This document shows positions 51,317 to 60,205 of a DNA stretch of 64,000 nt, piece after piece. A program made the position numbers and the translations under genes. The notes below the pieces were generated by a model. The model was given only the letters and a program-made list of their open reading frames with translations, had not been told where the DNA came from and made no database searches. How positions within the stretch are numbered: the stretch's first letter is position 1; the number at the start of each line of letters is the position of its first letter. This DNA is from Chitinophaga hostae (lineage in GTDB: Bacteria; Bacteroidota; Bacteroidia; Chitinophagales; Chitinophagaceae). The stretch covers positions 1-64,000 of the forward strand of contig NZ_JAGTXB010000030.1 in NCBI RefSeq assembly GCF_018224885.1. Direction: 5' to 3'.

Positions 51317-53713
51317 ATGCAAGTTGAAACCTCGTCTAGTAAATACGGCGCCAAGCACTATCCCGACAGTATAAGGGAATGGAAAAAAGAAGGTAATTAT
51401 TTTTGTTTTTATACTACAGAAACAATACTCGAAATAAGGGTCATCGCAGATAAGATTATTCGTTTCAGATACGCTGCAGACGGTACTTTTCAAAGAGATT
51501 TCTCCTATGCTACCAGCGATACACTCGAGGAATCACCCATCTCATTCGGCATCAAGGAATGGGAAGAAACATTTGAGATCTACACCGATGCCCTCCGGGT
51601 ATTTATAGCCCGGGATAACCTGCGCATTACCATCTCGGATAAGGAAGGAAAAGTGATCAACCAGGATGAAATGGGGTATCACTGGCAGCACTACCTGCTG
51701 AAAGGCGGCAAAATTCAATACTGCAGCAAGCTGGTGCAGGAAGGAGAATGCTTTTATGGCCTGGGAGATAAGCCTACTGAATTAAACCTGCGGGGAAAAC
51801 GCCTGGAGAATTATGGTACAGACGCCTACGGTTATCAGAAAGATACCGATCCGCTTTACCGCAATATTCCTTTTTATTATGGTCTGCATCATGGCATTGG
51901 CTATGGCATTTTCTTTGACAACACCTTCCGGACCATCTTCGATTTTGGTAAAGAAAGGGAAGATGCCTGCAGTTTCTGGGCCCGTGGTGGTGAAATGAAC
52001 TACTATTTTATTTACGGTCCCGACCTGCTGGAAGTGGCCGAATCCTATACAAAAATTACAGGTACCCCGGAACTCCCCCCGCTTTGGGCACTTGGCTACC
52101 ACCAGTGCCGCTGGAGCTATTACCCCGATACCAGGGTGAAGGAAATTGCCAAAGAGTTCAGAACACGGGGCATTCCCTGTGATGTGATCTACCTGGATAT
52201 AGATTATATGGATGGCTTCCGCTGCTTTACCTGGAACAAGGAATGGTTCCCCGATCCGGCAGGATTGATCAAGGAACTGGCGGCAGAAGGCTTTAAAGTG
52301 GTGGTGATCATTGATCCCGGCATCAAGGTAGATCCCGACTATGCCGTGTACCAGGAGGGTATGAAAAACAACTACTTCTGTAAACGTGCCGATGGGGCCT
52401 TAATGGAAGGAGATGTATGGCCAGGCAAATGCGTGTTCCCCGATTATACCAACCCGGAGGTACGCGAATGGTGGAGCAGCCTCTTCAAAAGCCTGGCTGA
52501 AACCGGCGTACGTGGCGTGTGGAACGATATGAACGAACCTGCTGTTTTTGAAATGGGCAGCTTCCCGGAAGATGTACGCCACGATTATGATGGAGAAGAA
52601 GTAAGTCACCGCAAGGCACATAACGTATATGGTCACCTGATGAGTAAAGCAACGGCCGCCGGTATGAAGAAATACCTGATGCCGCATCGTTCTTTCCTCA
52701 TTACCCGGTCCTGCTATTCCGGCGCACAGCGCTGGTCGTCGGTATGGACGGGCGATAACGTTTCCAGCTGGGAGCACCTGTGGCTGGCCAGCGTACAATG
52801 TCAGCGCCTGGCGGTTTCCGGTATTTCCTTCACCGGCAGCGATATTGGCGGCTTTATAGGTGAACCGGACGGAGAGCTGTACACGCGCTGGATTCAGCTG
52901 GCGGTATTTCATCCGCTGATGCGTACGCACTCCGCCAGCAATGAAACCGGCTTTAACCAGGAACCCTGGAGCTTCGGTACGGAGTATGAACAGGTGGTGA
53001 CCAAATTTATTAAATTAAGATATAAACTGCTGCCTTACCTGTATACCACCTTCTGGCAATATGCCACACACGGCACTCCTATGCTTCGCCCACTGGCCTT
53101 TGTAGCGCAACAGGATGTGACCACGCATAACTGCTCCCACGAGTTTATGTTTGGCGATGCCCTGCTGATCAGTCATGTCAGCGAAAAAGGCATGAAAGAA
53201 AAAGCAGTGTACCTTCCGGCTGGCAACTGGTACTACTTCTGGAACGATGCTAAGTATACCGGCGCCAGGCAGGTAACAGTAGCTACACCGCTGGATGAAA
53301 TGCCGCTGTTCGTAAAAGCAGGCGCGGTAGTTCCGCAGTATCCCGAAATGCAGTACACACAGCAAACACCCGTAACAGAAATGTTGCTGCACGTGTATTA
53401 TGGAGAACAGGAAGTAAAAAGCGTGCTGTACGAAGATGCAGGTGATCACTATGGTTATAAAAACGGCCAGTACAACGTTATCCGCTTCAAACAACATTCT
53501 ACGCCGCAGCAGTTTTATCTGAAAAAACAGTTCTTTGTTAATTATGAAACGTCTTATAAAAACCACCGCATTACCATACACGGGTTGCCGTTCAAACCAA
53601 CGTCGCTGAGTGTTGACGGGCAAAGTGTAGCATTATTACCTGAAAACCTCTTAGCGGATAATACCGTGTCATTCTTAGTGTCGAGAAATTTTGAGGAGAT
53701 TAAAATGAGTTGA
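51317..53713 (+). CDS. Family 31 glycoside hydrolase (alpha-glucosidase-like)
   Basis: A 798-residue enzyme cleaving terminal alpha-linked glucose or xylose. Order: N-terminal beta-sandwich (about 1-250), TIM barrel, C-terminal beta domains. The nucleophile is Asp404 in VWNDMNEP, the likely acid/base is Asp480 in VWTGDNVSSW, and GYHQCRWSYYP and FTGSDIGGF complete the GH31 signature. No signal peptide is seen, so it probably acts in the cytoplasm on imported alpha-glucans. A branching-enzyme gene and a SusC/SusD pair further along could belong to the same metabolism, but they are not in one operon. Confidence 0.93.
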   Translation: MQVETSSSKYGAKHYPDSIREWKKEGNYFCFYTTETILEIRVIADKIIRFRYAADGTFQRDFSYATSDTLEESPISFGIKEWEETFEIYTDALRVFIARDNLRITISDKEGKVINQDEMGYHWQHYLLKGGKIQYCSKLVQEGECFYGLGDKPTELNLRGKRLENYGTDAYGYQKDTDPLYRNIPFYYGLHHGIGYGIFFDNTFRTIFDFGKEREDACSFWARGGEMNYYFIYGPDLLEVAESYTKITGTPELPPLWALGYHQCRWSYYPDTRVKEIAKEFRTRGIPCDVIYLDIDYMDGFRCFTWNKEWFPDPAGLIKELAAEGFKVVVIIDPGIKVDPDYAVYQEGMKNNYFCKRADGALMEGDVWPGKCVFPDYTNPEVREWWSSLFKSLAETGVRGVWNDMNEPAVFEMGSFPEDVRHDYDGEEVSHRKAHNVYGHLMSKATAAGMKKYLMPHRSFLITRSCYSGAQRWSSVWTGDNVSSWEHLWLASVQCQRLAVSGISFTGSDIGGFIGEPDGELYTRWIQLAVFHPLMRTHSASNETGFNQEPWSFGTEYEQVVTKFIKLRYKLLPYLYTTFWQYATHGTPMLRPLAFVAQQDVTTHNCSHEFMFGDALLISHVSEKGMKEKAVYLPAGNWYYFWNDAKYTGARQVTVATPLDEMPLFVKAGAVVPQYPEMQYTQQTPVTEMLLHVYYGEQEVKSVLYEDAGDHYGYKNGQYNVIRFKQHSTPQQFYLKKQFFVNYETSYKNHRITIHGLPFKPTSLSVDGQSVALLPENLLADNTVSFLVSRNFEEIKMS

Positions 53714-53990
53714 AACTAAAGCGGTAAAAAAGAAAGGCACTTCAGATAGAGATCTCGCGCCGGTTTCATAACCTATGCCAACTTTAGAACTACTAAATTA
53801 GATGCTAAATGTGAGTGTACAAAATGTGGAGCGGCCCGAAAGGCATAATGAACAAAATGAATAACCTTTTAACATTGGATTAAGGGTATTCAGAAAATAA
53901 GAAAATTTAAAAACACATGAAACTGCTTACAACAAAGGGTTTCAAGAGAAAAAATCAATTTAGCAAAACGTCTCGGCAGGAAATAAAATG
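53714..53990 (+). other. Intergenic region with possible short transcript
   Basis: About 280 bases after the GH31 gene without a substantial ORF. The stretch ends in a strong hairpin plus T-run (53992-54029) far from the GH31 stop codon, which suggests an independent short transcript. A 29-codon basic ORF (53917-54006, MKLLTTKGFKRKNQFSKTSR...) ends inside the hairpin. I recognise no known RNA family. Confidence 0.3.
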
Positions 53991-53991
53991 C

Positions 53992-54029
53992 AAGGCGCAA
54001 AGATGATAAATCACCTTTGCGCCTTTTTT
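53992..54029 (+). terminator. Intrinsic terminator downstream of the GH31 region
   Basis: AAGGCGCAAAG (53992-54002) pairs with CTTTGCGCCTT (54015-54025) and is followed by six T. The T-run is on the plus strand only. Confidence 0.75.
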
Positions 54030-54067
54030 GTGCTGATGATTTACAACAGCGTATCGATTATTTATGC

Positions 54068-54226
54068 TTAGTAGAAAATAGAAAGGAAAAAAATCGACGT
54101 CAATGCACAAAATACCAAAAAGATAAAAACAGCTCTGAACAGAATTTCTGTTTTGTCGCTGGTGGTATAGTCAATTCCCTGCAGTTCTGGTGGATTTTCT
54201 CCATGGCTGATACTTAGGCTTTTCAT
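54068..54226 (-). CDS. Small membrane protein (52 aa)
   Basis: A 52-codon minus-strand ORF (MKSLSISHGENPPELQGIDY...) with a polar N-terminal half and a single hydrophobic C-terminal span, ILFRAVFIFLVFCALTSIFF. It is the only minus-strand ORF of this kind in the gap between the GH31 and MORN-like genes. Too short for family assignment; the coherent polar-plus-span layout is the argument that it is coded. The plus-strand frame across the same bases is unstructured. Confidence 0.4.
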   Translation of the reverse strand: MKSLSISHGENPPELQGIDYTTSDKTEILFRAVFIFLVFCALTSIFFLSIFY

Positions 54227-54378
54227 ACAAACAAATTAAAGGATTAAACAATAAAAAAAATTGCTGGTGAGGTTGGGTTGGGGTACCTTAAGATCACTTC
54301 CTTTAATGAAATTACAGAAAAAAAGCTAAAATGGACAAATCTTTTTGTTCATTTTGGGCTTTTTGCTGTTCATTTTTC

Positions 54379-54981
54379 TCAGCCTTTCTTTTTGTGCTTG
54401 CCCGTATTTTCGTGCGGCAACTGCAACGGGGCCTTTTTTGCAGCCGGTTGTTCTTCTGTTGTACTGTCTCCTAACTCACTGGCATTAACGGTTTCACCAC
54501 GTTTGTAATATTCTTTTACCATCTTTCCCGTTTCTTCATCGTATAGTTTCCATACGCCATTACGTACCGAATTTCCCTTGCGAACAATTTCCGTAGGCGT
54601 TTCTGCATTTGTTACCGGGTCAATGATTAAAATCGTATCCCGCTGCCCTTCCACTTCAGTGGAAATAAAGGCGCCCTCCTCATTTAACTTCCCATTTGGG
54701 AAATAATATTTACAGTAACCATCCAGCACATTGTTCTTAAAATTTTCTTCTGCAATCAGGTTACCGATAGTGTTGGTTTTCTTCCATACCCCCTCTTTCC
54801 GGTCATTCCTGTACACTCCTTCCCACGTATATCCCGGCTCCCCCCTCACTTCTCCTACCTCTTCCACCCAATACCCCTGTTTACGATGCTGTGCGTCACG
54901 CTGGTTGTTCTTCACCTGCGCCAAACTGCTACTGGTAATCAATGACAGTAACAGCGCATATAAAAAAAACTTTTCTCTCAT
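54379..54981 (-). CDS. Secreted MORN/YwqK-like repeat protein
   Basis: A 200-residue protein with a signal peptide (about 1-21) and repeats of the MORN-variant type seen in YwqK-like proteins: GYWVEEVGEVRGEPGYTWEGVYRNDRKEGVW, GYCKYYFPNGKLNEEGAF and NGVWKLYDEETGKMVKEYY. The tail is rich in Lys, Gly and Pro. YwqK is known as an immunity/antitoxin-type protein in Bacillus, but no toxin gene is adjacent and the export signal argues against that role here. Confidence 0.7.
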   Translation of the reverse strand: MREKFFLYALLLSLITSSSLAQVKNNQRDAQHRKQGYWVEEVGEVRGEPGYTWEGVYRNDRKEGVWKKTNTIGNLIAEENFKNNVLDGYCKYYFPNGKLNEEGAFISTEVEGQRDTILIIDPVTNAETPTEIVRKGNSVRNGVWKLYDEETGKMVKEYYKRGETVNASELGDSTTEEQPAAKKAPLQLPHENTGKHKKKG

Positions 54982-55029
54982 CTTTAATGCTTTAGCACAA
55001 GTTAAATATTTTCCGCATGTAATAGCAGG

Positions 55030-55224
55030 ATTTTTGTCTTGCTCAGGACTAACCTGATTTTGATGATTTAGAGGATTTTTGGAATTAAAAGATCTTAGCG
55101 ATTAAAAAGATCAGGGAAGATAACAGTAGATACATGCTGTTGTCTTCCCTGATCTTTTTAAAATCATCAAAGGAAAAAATCCCGTAAATCATCAAAATCA
55201 GGTTAATCCTGAATAAGACAAAAA
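55030..55224. repeat. Family A inverted repeat, copy A4 (imperfect outer arms, strong inner stem)
   Basis: Outer arms of about 50 bp (55030-55080 and 55174-55224) carry TTTTTGTCTTGCTCAGGACTA and TGATTTTGATGATTTA on the left and pair with several mismatches. An inner 24-bp stem, TAAAAAGATCAGGGAAGATA plus ACAG (55103-55126) against 55137-55160, has one G-T type mismatch. It begins directly after the DUF4382 stop codon (55225-55227 on the minus strand). Confidence 0.85.
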
Positions 55225-56130
55225 TTACTTGTGCAGCTTAATATCCGCTACCTTGGTATCCTTTCCACGCTCTACCTTCACACCGGTAATAGTGGTGTCC
55301 TGGTAGCCGTTGGAGGCGTTAACAAACACATTCCAGTCACCCACTTTCAGACCACGCACTTTAAATTCACCGCTTCTCCATGGCAGTGCGTATAAAGTAT
55401 CATTGTTATTATTGTAAATAGAGATCACCGGATATGCATCCCATGGGGTTACTTTGCCGGAAATACTACCCATCTTCAGGATGGTAAATACATTAATATA
55501 CGGTCTGAGAATGAATTTGCCGTTCCAGGTTCTGATAATAGAACGTTGGATGTCGAAGTCTAACCACAATTGCAGATTGTCTGTACTCAGCTCGTCCCAT
55601 TCGTTATGACGTACCCTTACGATGATTTTTGACTGACCGGAAATAGATTTAACCGGATACGTTACACCATCTTTTACCAATGAATTCTGATCGCCTATTG
55701 TAATACGAATCCGTTCCATCGTTCCCTTATGAACATTCCCACCGGCCAGCAGCGTATCAGCGCCATTACGCAGGGTCAGCAGATCGTAAACGCCCGGGTT
55801 AATTCCCAATGAATCCCATACCTGGCAGGTATCTGGCTTGTTCCGGTCATTCCGGTGGTCTTCATCCCACCAGCACCGGTCTTTGTCATTCCAGCCATTA
55901 TCATCCGTCCCTCCGCAGGTATCTACCAATACTTCCACTTTGCGGATATCCAGGAATACCTTGTCAAAATAACCCGGATCATCCGAAAGGTAAAGACTCA
56001 CCTTTTGCTTATTGGCCGGAATAGCTGGATTGGATGCGGAATTATCCTTTTTACAGGCTCCCATCATAGAAAAGGCGGCTATGACGGCGATCGCCACACC
56101 AAACCCCGGCTTACGGAGAAAGTTTTTCAT
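55225..56130 (-). CDS. DUF4382 lipoprotein
   Basis: A 301-residue surface or periplasmic lipoprotein with lipobox MGAC (Cys26). The DUF4382 domain starts at VSLYLSDDPGYFDKVFLDIRKVEVLVD and continues to about residue 215; a C-terminal carboxypeptidase-regulatory-like beta-sandwich (about 220-301, GKVTPWDAYPVISIYNNNND) follows. An Asp/Asn/Trp-rich loop (DDNGWNDKDRCWWDEDHRND) could bind metal. Role unknown. Palindrome A4 follows its stop codon directly. Confidence 0.85.
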   Translation of the reverse strand: MKNFLRKPGFGVAIAVIAAFSMMGACKKDNSASNPAIPANKQKVSLYLSDDPGYFDKVFLDIRKVEVLVDTCGGTDDNGWNDKDRCWWDEDHRNDRNKPDTCQVWDSLGINPGVYDLLTLRNGADTLLAGGNVHKGTMERIRITIGDQNSLVKDGVTYPVKSISGQSKIIVRVRHNEWDELSTDNLQLWLDFDIQRSIIRTWNGKFILRPYINVFTILKMGSISGKVTPWDAYPVISIYNNNNDTLYALPWRSGEFKVRGLKVGDWNVFVNASNGYQDTTITGVKVERGKDTKVADIKLHK

Positions 56131-56300
56131 AAATGAATGGTTTTAAATAACTAATAAAAATTATGGCTTGAATCTAAGTTGGTTGAATATTGACGTACGC
56201 TATACAACGCTCCACTGCTGATCATTATTGCTGTTCCGGAACAGCCTGATTATAGATGGTACAAAGCCCGAAAGGTTTAAAACAACGCAAAAATTATCCC

Positions 56301-56338
56301 AAAAAAAATGAGCCATGTCTTTTAAAAGACCGGCTCAT
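56301..56338 (-). terminator. Terminator downstream of glgB
   Basis: On the minus strand ATGAGCC and GGCTCAT enclose GTCTTTT/AAAAGAC, followed by a run of eight T (56308-56301). It lies about 125 bases past the glgB stop codon. The remaining gap 56131-56461 holds no ORF that I can support. Confidence 0.7.
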
Positions 56339-56461
56339 ATTATTATTTATCATTTATTTATTTTTTGCAGATGAATACCATTGATCTGCTCACTTAGTCA
56401 GCCAACATGACCAACAACAGCCTACCCTGTATCCTTCCGGCATCACCTGTATGCGCTGCTG

Positions 56462-58417
56462 TTACACCGCCGGCTGTAGTTTCAGAATAGTAGCACCCAA
56501 TGGTGGCAACCGCAAAGAAAGCGTATAGTCTCTACCGTTATATATCTGTTTAACGGTCTTCAACACACCTGTATTAACTACACCGCTTCCATAGTACTGT
56601 GGCGCGTCACTATTCAACACTTCCACCCACTCTCCTGCTACCGGTAATCCTACGAGGTAATGCTCTCTTACCACAGGCGTCATATTCAACATCACCAGCA
56701 AAACATCTCCGGCTGCTTTTCCTTTCCTGATATATCCGAGTATACAGTTGTCATAATCATTTACGGTTATCCACTCAAAACCGGCAGCATCAAACTGTTG
56801 CTCGTATAAAGCAGTAGCAGAAGCATACAACTTATTGAGGTCCTGCACAAAAGCTTTTAATCCTTTGTGCGTATTATACTGCATCAGGTGCCAGTCTAAT
56901 TCCCCTTTATAATTCCACTCTGAGGTCTGACCAAATTCATCGCCCATAAACAACAGCTTGGTGCCCGGATGCGTGTACATATAGCTATACAACAAACGGA
57001 GATTAGCGAACTTTTGCCAGTCATCGCCCGGCATCTTATATAACATGGGCGACTTCCCGTGTACCACTTCATCATGACTCAGCGGCAGCATAAAGTTTTC
57101 ACCAAAGGCATACACCAGGCTAAACGTCAGATCGTTCTGATACCATTTACGATGTATGGGATCCTTTTTGAAATAATCCAGCGTGTCATTCATCCAACCC
57201 ATCATCCACTTCATCCCAAACCCAAGGCCACCCATAAAGGTAGGTCTTGATACACCATAATGCGAAGTAGAATCTTCGGCAATGGTTTGCACATCCGGGA
57301 ACAGGGCGTATACCGTTTCGTTCATTTTTTTCAGAAAGCTGATGGCTTCCAGGTTCTCATTGCCTCCCAGTTCATTCGGCACCCAGGCGCCCCTTTCACG
57401 GGAATAGTCCAGGTGTATCATGGAGGCAATCGCATCTACCCGCAACCCATCGGCATGAAACCGATCCAGCCAGAAAATAGCGTTACTCAGTAAAAAGGAT
57501 CTTACTTCGTTACGTGCATAATTGAAAATATAACTGTTCCAGTCAGGATGATATCCCTTCCGCATATCGGCGTACTCATATACATGGGAACCATCAAAAC
57601 GGTATAAACCATGTGCATCATAAGGAAAGTGCGAAGGAACCCAATCCAGTATCACTCCTATATCCGCGAGGTGAAACGCTTCCACCATCTCCATAAAGTC
57701 CTGCGGAGTACCATGCCTGGAGGTAGGCGCAAAATACCCGGTTATCTGGTAGCCCCAGGAACCATCAAAAGGATGTTCCATCACCGGCATCAGCTCCACA
57801 TGGGTAAAACCCATTTCCTTTACATAAGGCACCAGCATTTCCGCAATTTCCTGGTAAGAATATACCCGCTCAGGATCCGACGGATCAGGACGGCGCCAGG
57901 AGCCAAGCTGCACTTCATATACGGAAAACGGACTATCCAGCGAATTGCGCTTAGCCCGTTGACTCATCCATTTTTTATCATCCCATTCATATTCAAGCGG
58001 ATATACAATCGAAGCGGTATTGGGACGAACTTCCCAGTAATTGGCATAAGGATCACCCTTTATCAGCTCTTCCCCGCTATGCGACCGGATAAAATATTTA
58101 TACAGCGCGCCGGTCTTTACGCCTGGCACAAAACCTTCCCAGATGCCGGAACTGTCCCAGCGCGGGTAAAGCGTATGACTGTAATGGTCCCACCCGTTAA
58201 AGTCGCCCATCACCGCTACAAATGCAGCATCGGGCGCCCATACGGCAAAATAGGTACCATTGGCGCCTTCGAGTTCCATAGGATGAGCGCCGAATTTTTC
58301 GTATAGCCGGTAGTGTGATCCCGCCTGGAACAGGGTAATATCACTGGAAGAAAAGAGGGAAAATGGTTCTACATACTGAGTGGCCTGCGTTATAGCGCGA
58401 TTAGTATCTCCGGTCAT
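56462..58417 (-). CDS. glgB: 1,4-alpha-glucan branching enzyme
   Basis: A 651-residue GH13 transferase that makes the alpha-1,6 branches of glycogen. The N-terminal CBM48-type domain contains TYFAVWAPDAAFVAVMGDFNGWD. The GH13 motifs are LDWVPSHFP, GLRVDAIASM with nucleophile Asp328, TIAEDST with acid/base Glu381 and LSHDEVVHGK with Asp449. ATG 58417 is used; the only start further upstream in frame is a TTG at 58450. No other glycogen gene is in the window. It follows the second SusC/SusD pair on the same strand but is separated from it by a terminator. Confidence 0.95.
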   Translation of the reverse strand: MTGDTNRAITQATQYVEPFSLFSSSDITLFQAGSHYRLYEKFGAHPMELEGANGTYFAVWAPDAAFVAVMGDFNGWDHYSHTLYPRWDSSGIWEGFVPGVKTGALYKYFIRSHSGEELIKGDPYANYWEVRPNTASIVYPLEYEWDDKKWMSQRAKRNSLDSPFSVYEVQLGSWRRPDPSDPERVYSYQEIAEMLVPYVKEMGFTHVELMPVMEHPFDGSWGYQITGYFAPTSRHGTPQDFMEMVEAFHLADIGVILDWVPSHFPYDAHGLYRFDGSHVYEYADMRKGYHPDWNSYIFNYARNEVRSFLLSNAIFWLDRFHADGLRVDAIASMIHLDYSRERGAWVPNELGGNENLEAISFLKKMNETVYALFPDVQTIAEDSTSHYGVSRPTFMGGLGFGMKWMMGWMNDTLDYFKKDPIHRKWYQNDLTFSLVYAFGENFMLPLSHDEVVHGKSPMLYKMPGDDWQKFANLRLLYSYMYTHPGTKLLFMGDEFGQTSEWNYKGELDWHLMQYNTHKGLKAFVQDLNKLYASATALYEQQFDAAGFEWITVNDYDNCILGYIRKGKAAGDVLLVMLNMTPVVREHYLVGLPVAGEWVEVLNSDAPQYYGSGVVNTGVLKTVKQIYNGRDYTLSLRLPPLGATILKLQPAV

Positions 58418-58506
58418 AGTAACGTGTGAATTGGGTGTCTGAATTAACAAGGTAATTAAATTTTGGGAAAATGGTGGCTACCGGGAAACAGATATTTTTA
58501 AAAGAA

Positions 58507-58537
58507 AAGAGGCTGCCCATTGCTTTGGCAGCCTCTT
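58507..58537 (-). terminator. Terminator downstream of the second susD gene
   Basis: AAGAGGCTGCC (58507-58517) and GGCAGCCTCTT (58527-58537) form an 11-bp stem; the minus strand continues with a T-rich TTTTCTTTTAAAAA. It ends the SusC/SusD transcript about 30 bases after the stop codon. Confidence 0.75.
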
Positions 58538-58565
58538 AAATTGTACGCTGTTCTGCGGAATGTAA

Positions 58566-60188
58566 CTATTGCATCCAATATACTTTTGTCAGCACCTGCT
58601 GTGTGGGAGTGGCTCCCTGCGTCACCTTATTCCAGTTCTCATGATTATTCACGTTTTCGTCATCCGGGTAAGGCAGTTTATTTACCGCACCGGGATTGTA
58701 GTTAGGATCTTTCGGTGTGAGCCCGGTTCTCCTCACGATTGCCCATGACTCTGCCGGCTGAAACATGGTGGCCAGCCAGGCCTGAGTGGCAATTTTCCGG
58801 AGCGCCCCGGTTTGGTTGGCACCGTCATAGGCAACTGCCGGGTTATTAAGAAACGCAGTCATCTGCCCGGCGGTAGGTAATGCAGGCTTCTGCAACCAGA
58901 TCTGGGACTGCCGGGTATATTGGTACCAGAAATCGACAGACGCTTTAATGCCGGCCTCATACGCCGTTTTTGCCAGACCGGTATTCTTGGCTACACCCAT
59001 CCCCCGCTGATAAATTTCCGCTTTCAGGAAATGTACGTCAGCTTCTGTAATAATGAGGATCGGGTAATAAAGACGATCATAGGCAATGAAGTAATTAAAC
59101 GTCGCAAACTTGTTCTTAGGATCACTTCCAATGGGCTTCCTCTCTGTTCCATTATCAAAAGGACGCCCGCCCTCAGCAACAGAGCCATCCTGTGGCTGAG
59201 GCACCCATTTATCCTGGTTGTTGGTCATGAAATATACAAAGCACCTCGGATCATAAATATCAGCACCGGTAGGATCATCCGAAGAAGACATCTGCCGCCA
59301 TACATTACTGCTCATCCGGATATCAGAAATAGACAGCTCTCTGTAAGAATCCCATTTGCTCGACAAGGATTCCAGGATATTTCCGGAAGGTCCCGCAACG
59401 AGATTAGGCCACAAGCCGAAATTGTCGTCCTGTAAAGACGCCAGCACCTGGTTAGCCGGTAAGGGCTTGTTGCCATTCAGGATATCGGTAATAATACTGC
59501 TGGAAAGATCCCTTTCTTTATCGTAAAGCCTAACGGCATAGCGCAAACGCAAAGCATTCGCAAATTTCTTCCAGGCAATAATATTACTCTTCAGGAAACT
59601 TTCGGATGCCCCGATATTGATTTGTGACGGGTCCGTAGAAATTCCGTCAGCCGCCGTTTTCAGATCCTGTAACACACTTTTATACACATCTGCCTGCGCA
59701 TCATAAGCCGGCCGGTAGTAGGTTTCGCTTTCCCTTGCGTTCGATGCCTGTGAATACGGTATATCACCATAATAATCCAGCATCCGCAACGTTTTGGACG
59801 CAATCAGGATAGTGGCCATATATTTCACATTGTTGAATGCTTCCGGAGTAGGTTGTTCCGCAATCTTCTTCAACAGCGCCTTATAATTGAACAGGTCAGG
59901 ATAGTACTGTCCCCAGAAGCCGCCCGAATAGTTAATATAAGGCGCAACCGTATTCTGACGCGCCTGCTGATTAGTGATGGGATACAACAGGCTCACATTT
60001 AACGCATCATTTCCATACTTACCCAACGACGATACCAACCCGTTATACAATCCTGGGATGGAAGCGGTTTCTTCATCGGCTTGCTTATAAGGCTTGTTGA
60101 GGTCCTCAAATCCTTTGGTACAGGACACGGCGCCGGTAATCGAAGCACACAGGAGCAAACTATATATAGATCTTTGTATATTCTTCAT
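58566..60188 (-). CDS. SusD/RagB family lipoprotein (SusD-like 2)
   Basis: A 540-residue surface lipoprotein with signal ending TGAVSCTKGF (Cys23). The body is helical with the SusD-like 2 pattern: ITNQQARQNTVAPYINYSGG, ATILIASKTLRMLDYYGDIPYSQA, KKFANALRLRYAVRLYDKE and a C-terminal ESWAIVRRTGLTPKDPNY. It pairs with the SusC gene 17 bases upstream. The ligand is unknown. Confidence 0.93.
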   Translation of the reverse strand: MKNIQRSIYSLLLCASITGAVSCTKGFEDLNKPYKQADEETASIPGLYNGLVSSLGKYGNDALNVSLLYPITNQQARQNTVAPYINYSGGFWGQYYPDLFNYKALLKKIAEQPTPEAFNNVKYMATILIASKTLRMLDYYGDIPYSQASNARESETYYRPAYDAQADVYKSVLQDLKTAADGISTDPSQINIGASESFLKSNIIAWKKFANALRLRYAVRLYDKERDLSSSIITDILNGNKPLPANQVLASLQDDNFGLWPNLVAGPSGNILESLSSKWDSYRELSISDIRMSSNVWRQMSSSDDPTGADIYDPRCFVYFMTNNQDKWVPQPQDGSVAEGGRPFDNGTERKPIGSDPKNKFATFNYFIAYDRLYYPILIITEADVHFLKAEIYQRGMGVAKNTGLAKTAYEAGIKASVDFWYQYTRQSQIWLQKPALPTAGQMTAFLNNPAVAYDGANQTGALRKIATQAWLATMFQPAESWAIVRRTGLTPKDPNYNPGAVNKLPYPDDENVNNHENWNKVTQGATPTQQVLTKVYWMQ

Positions 60189-60205
60189 CTTGCAGTAGTT
60201 TAATA

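Noticed and set aside
53015..53623. 202-codon minus-strand ORF inside the GH31 gene
   Set aside because: Shadow frame rich in Cys, His and Phe without domain features; the GH31 frame has catalytic residues.
57611..58306. 231-codon plus-strand ORF inside glgB
   Set aside because: Antisense to a gene with complete GH13 motifs; its composition (many His, Arg, Ile) is that of a shadow frame.
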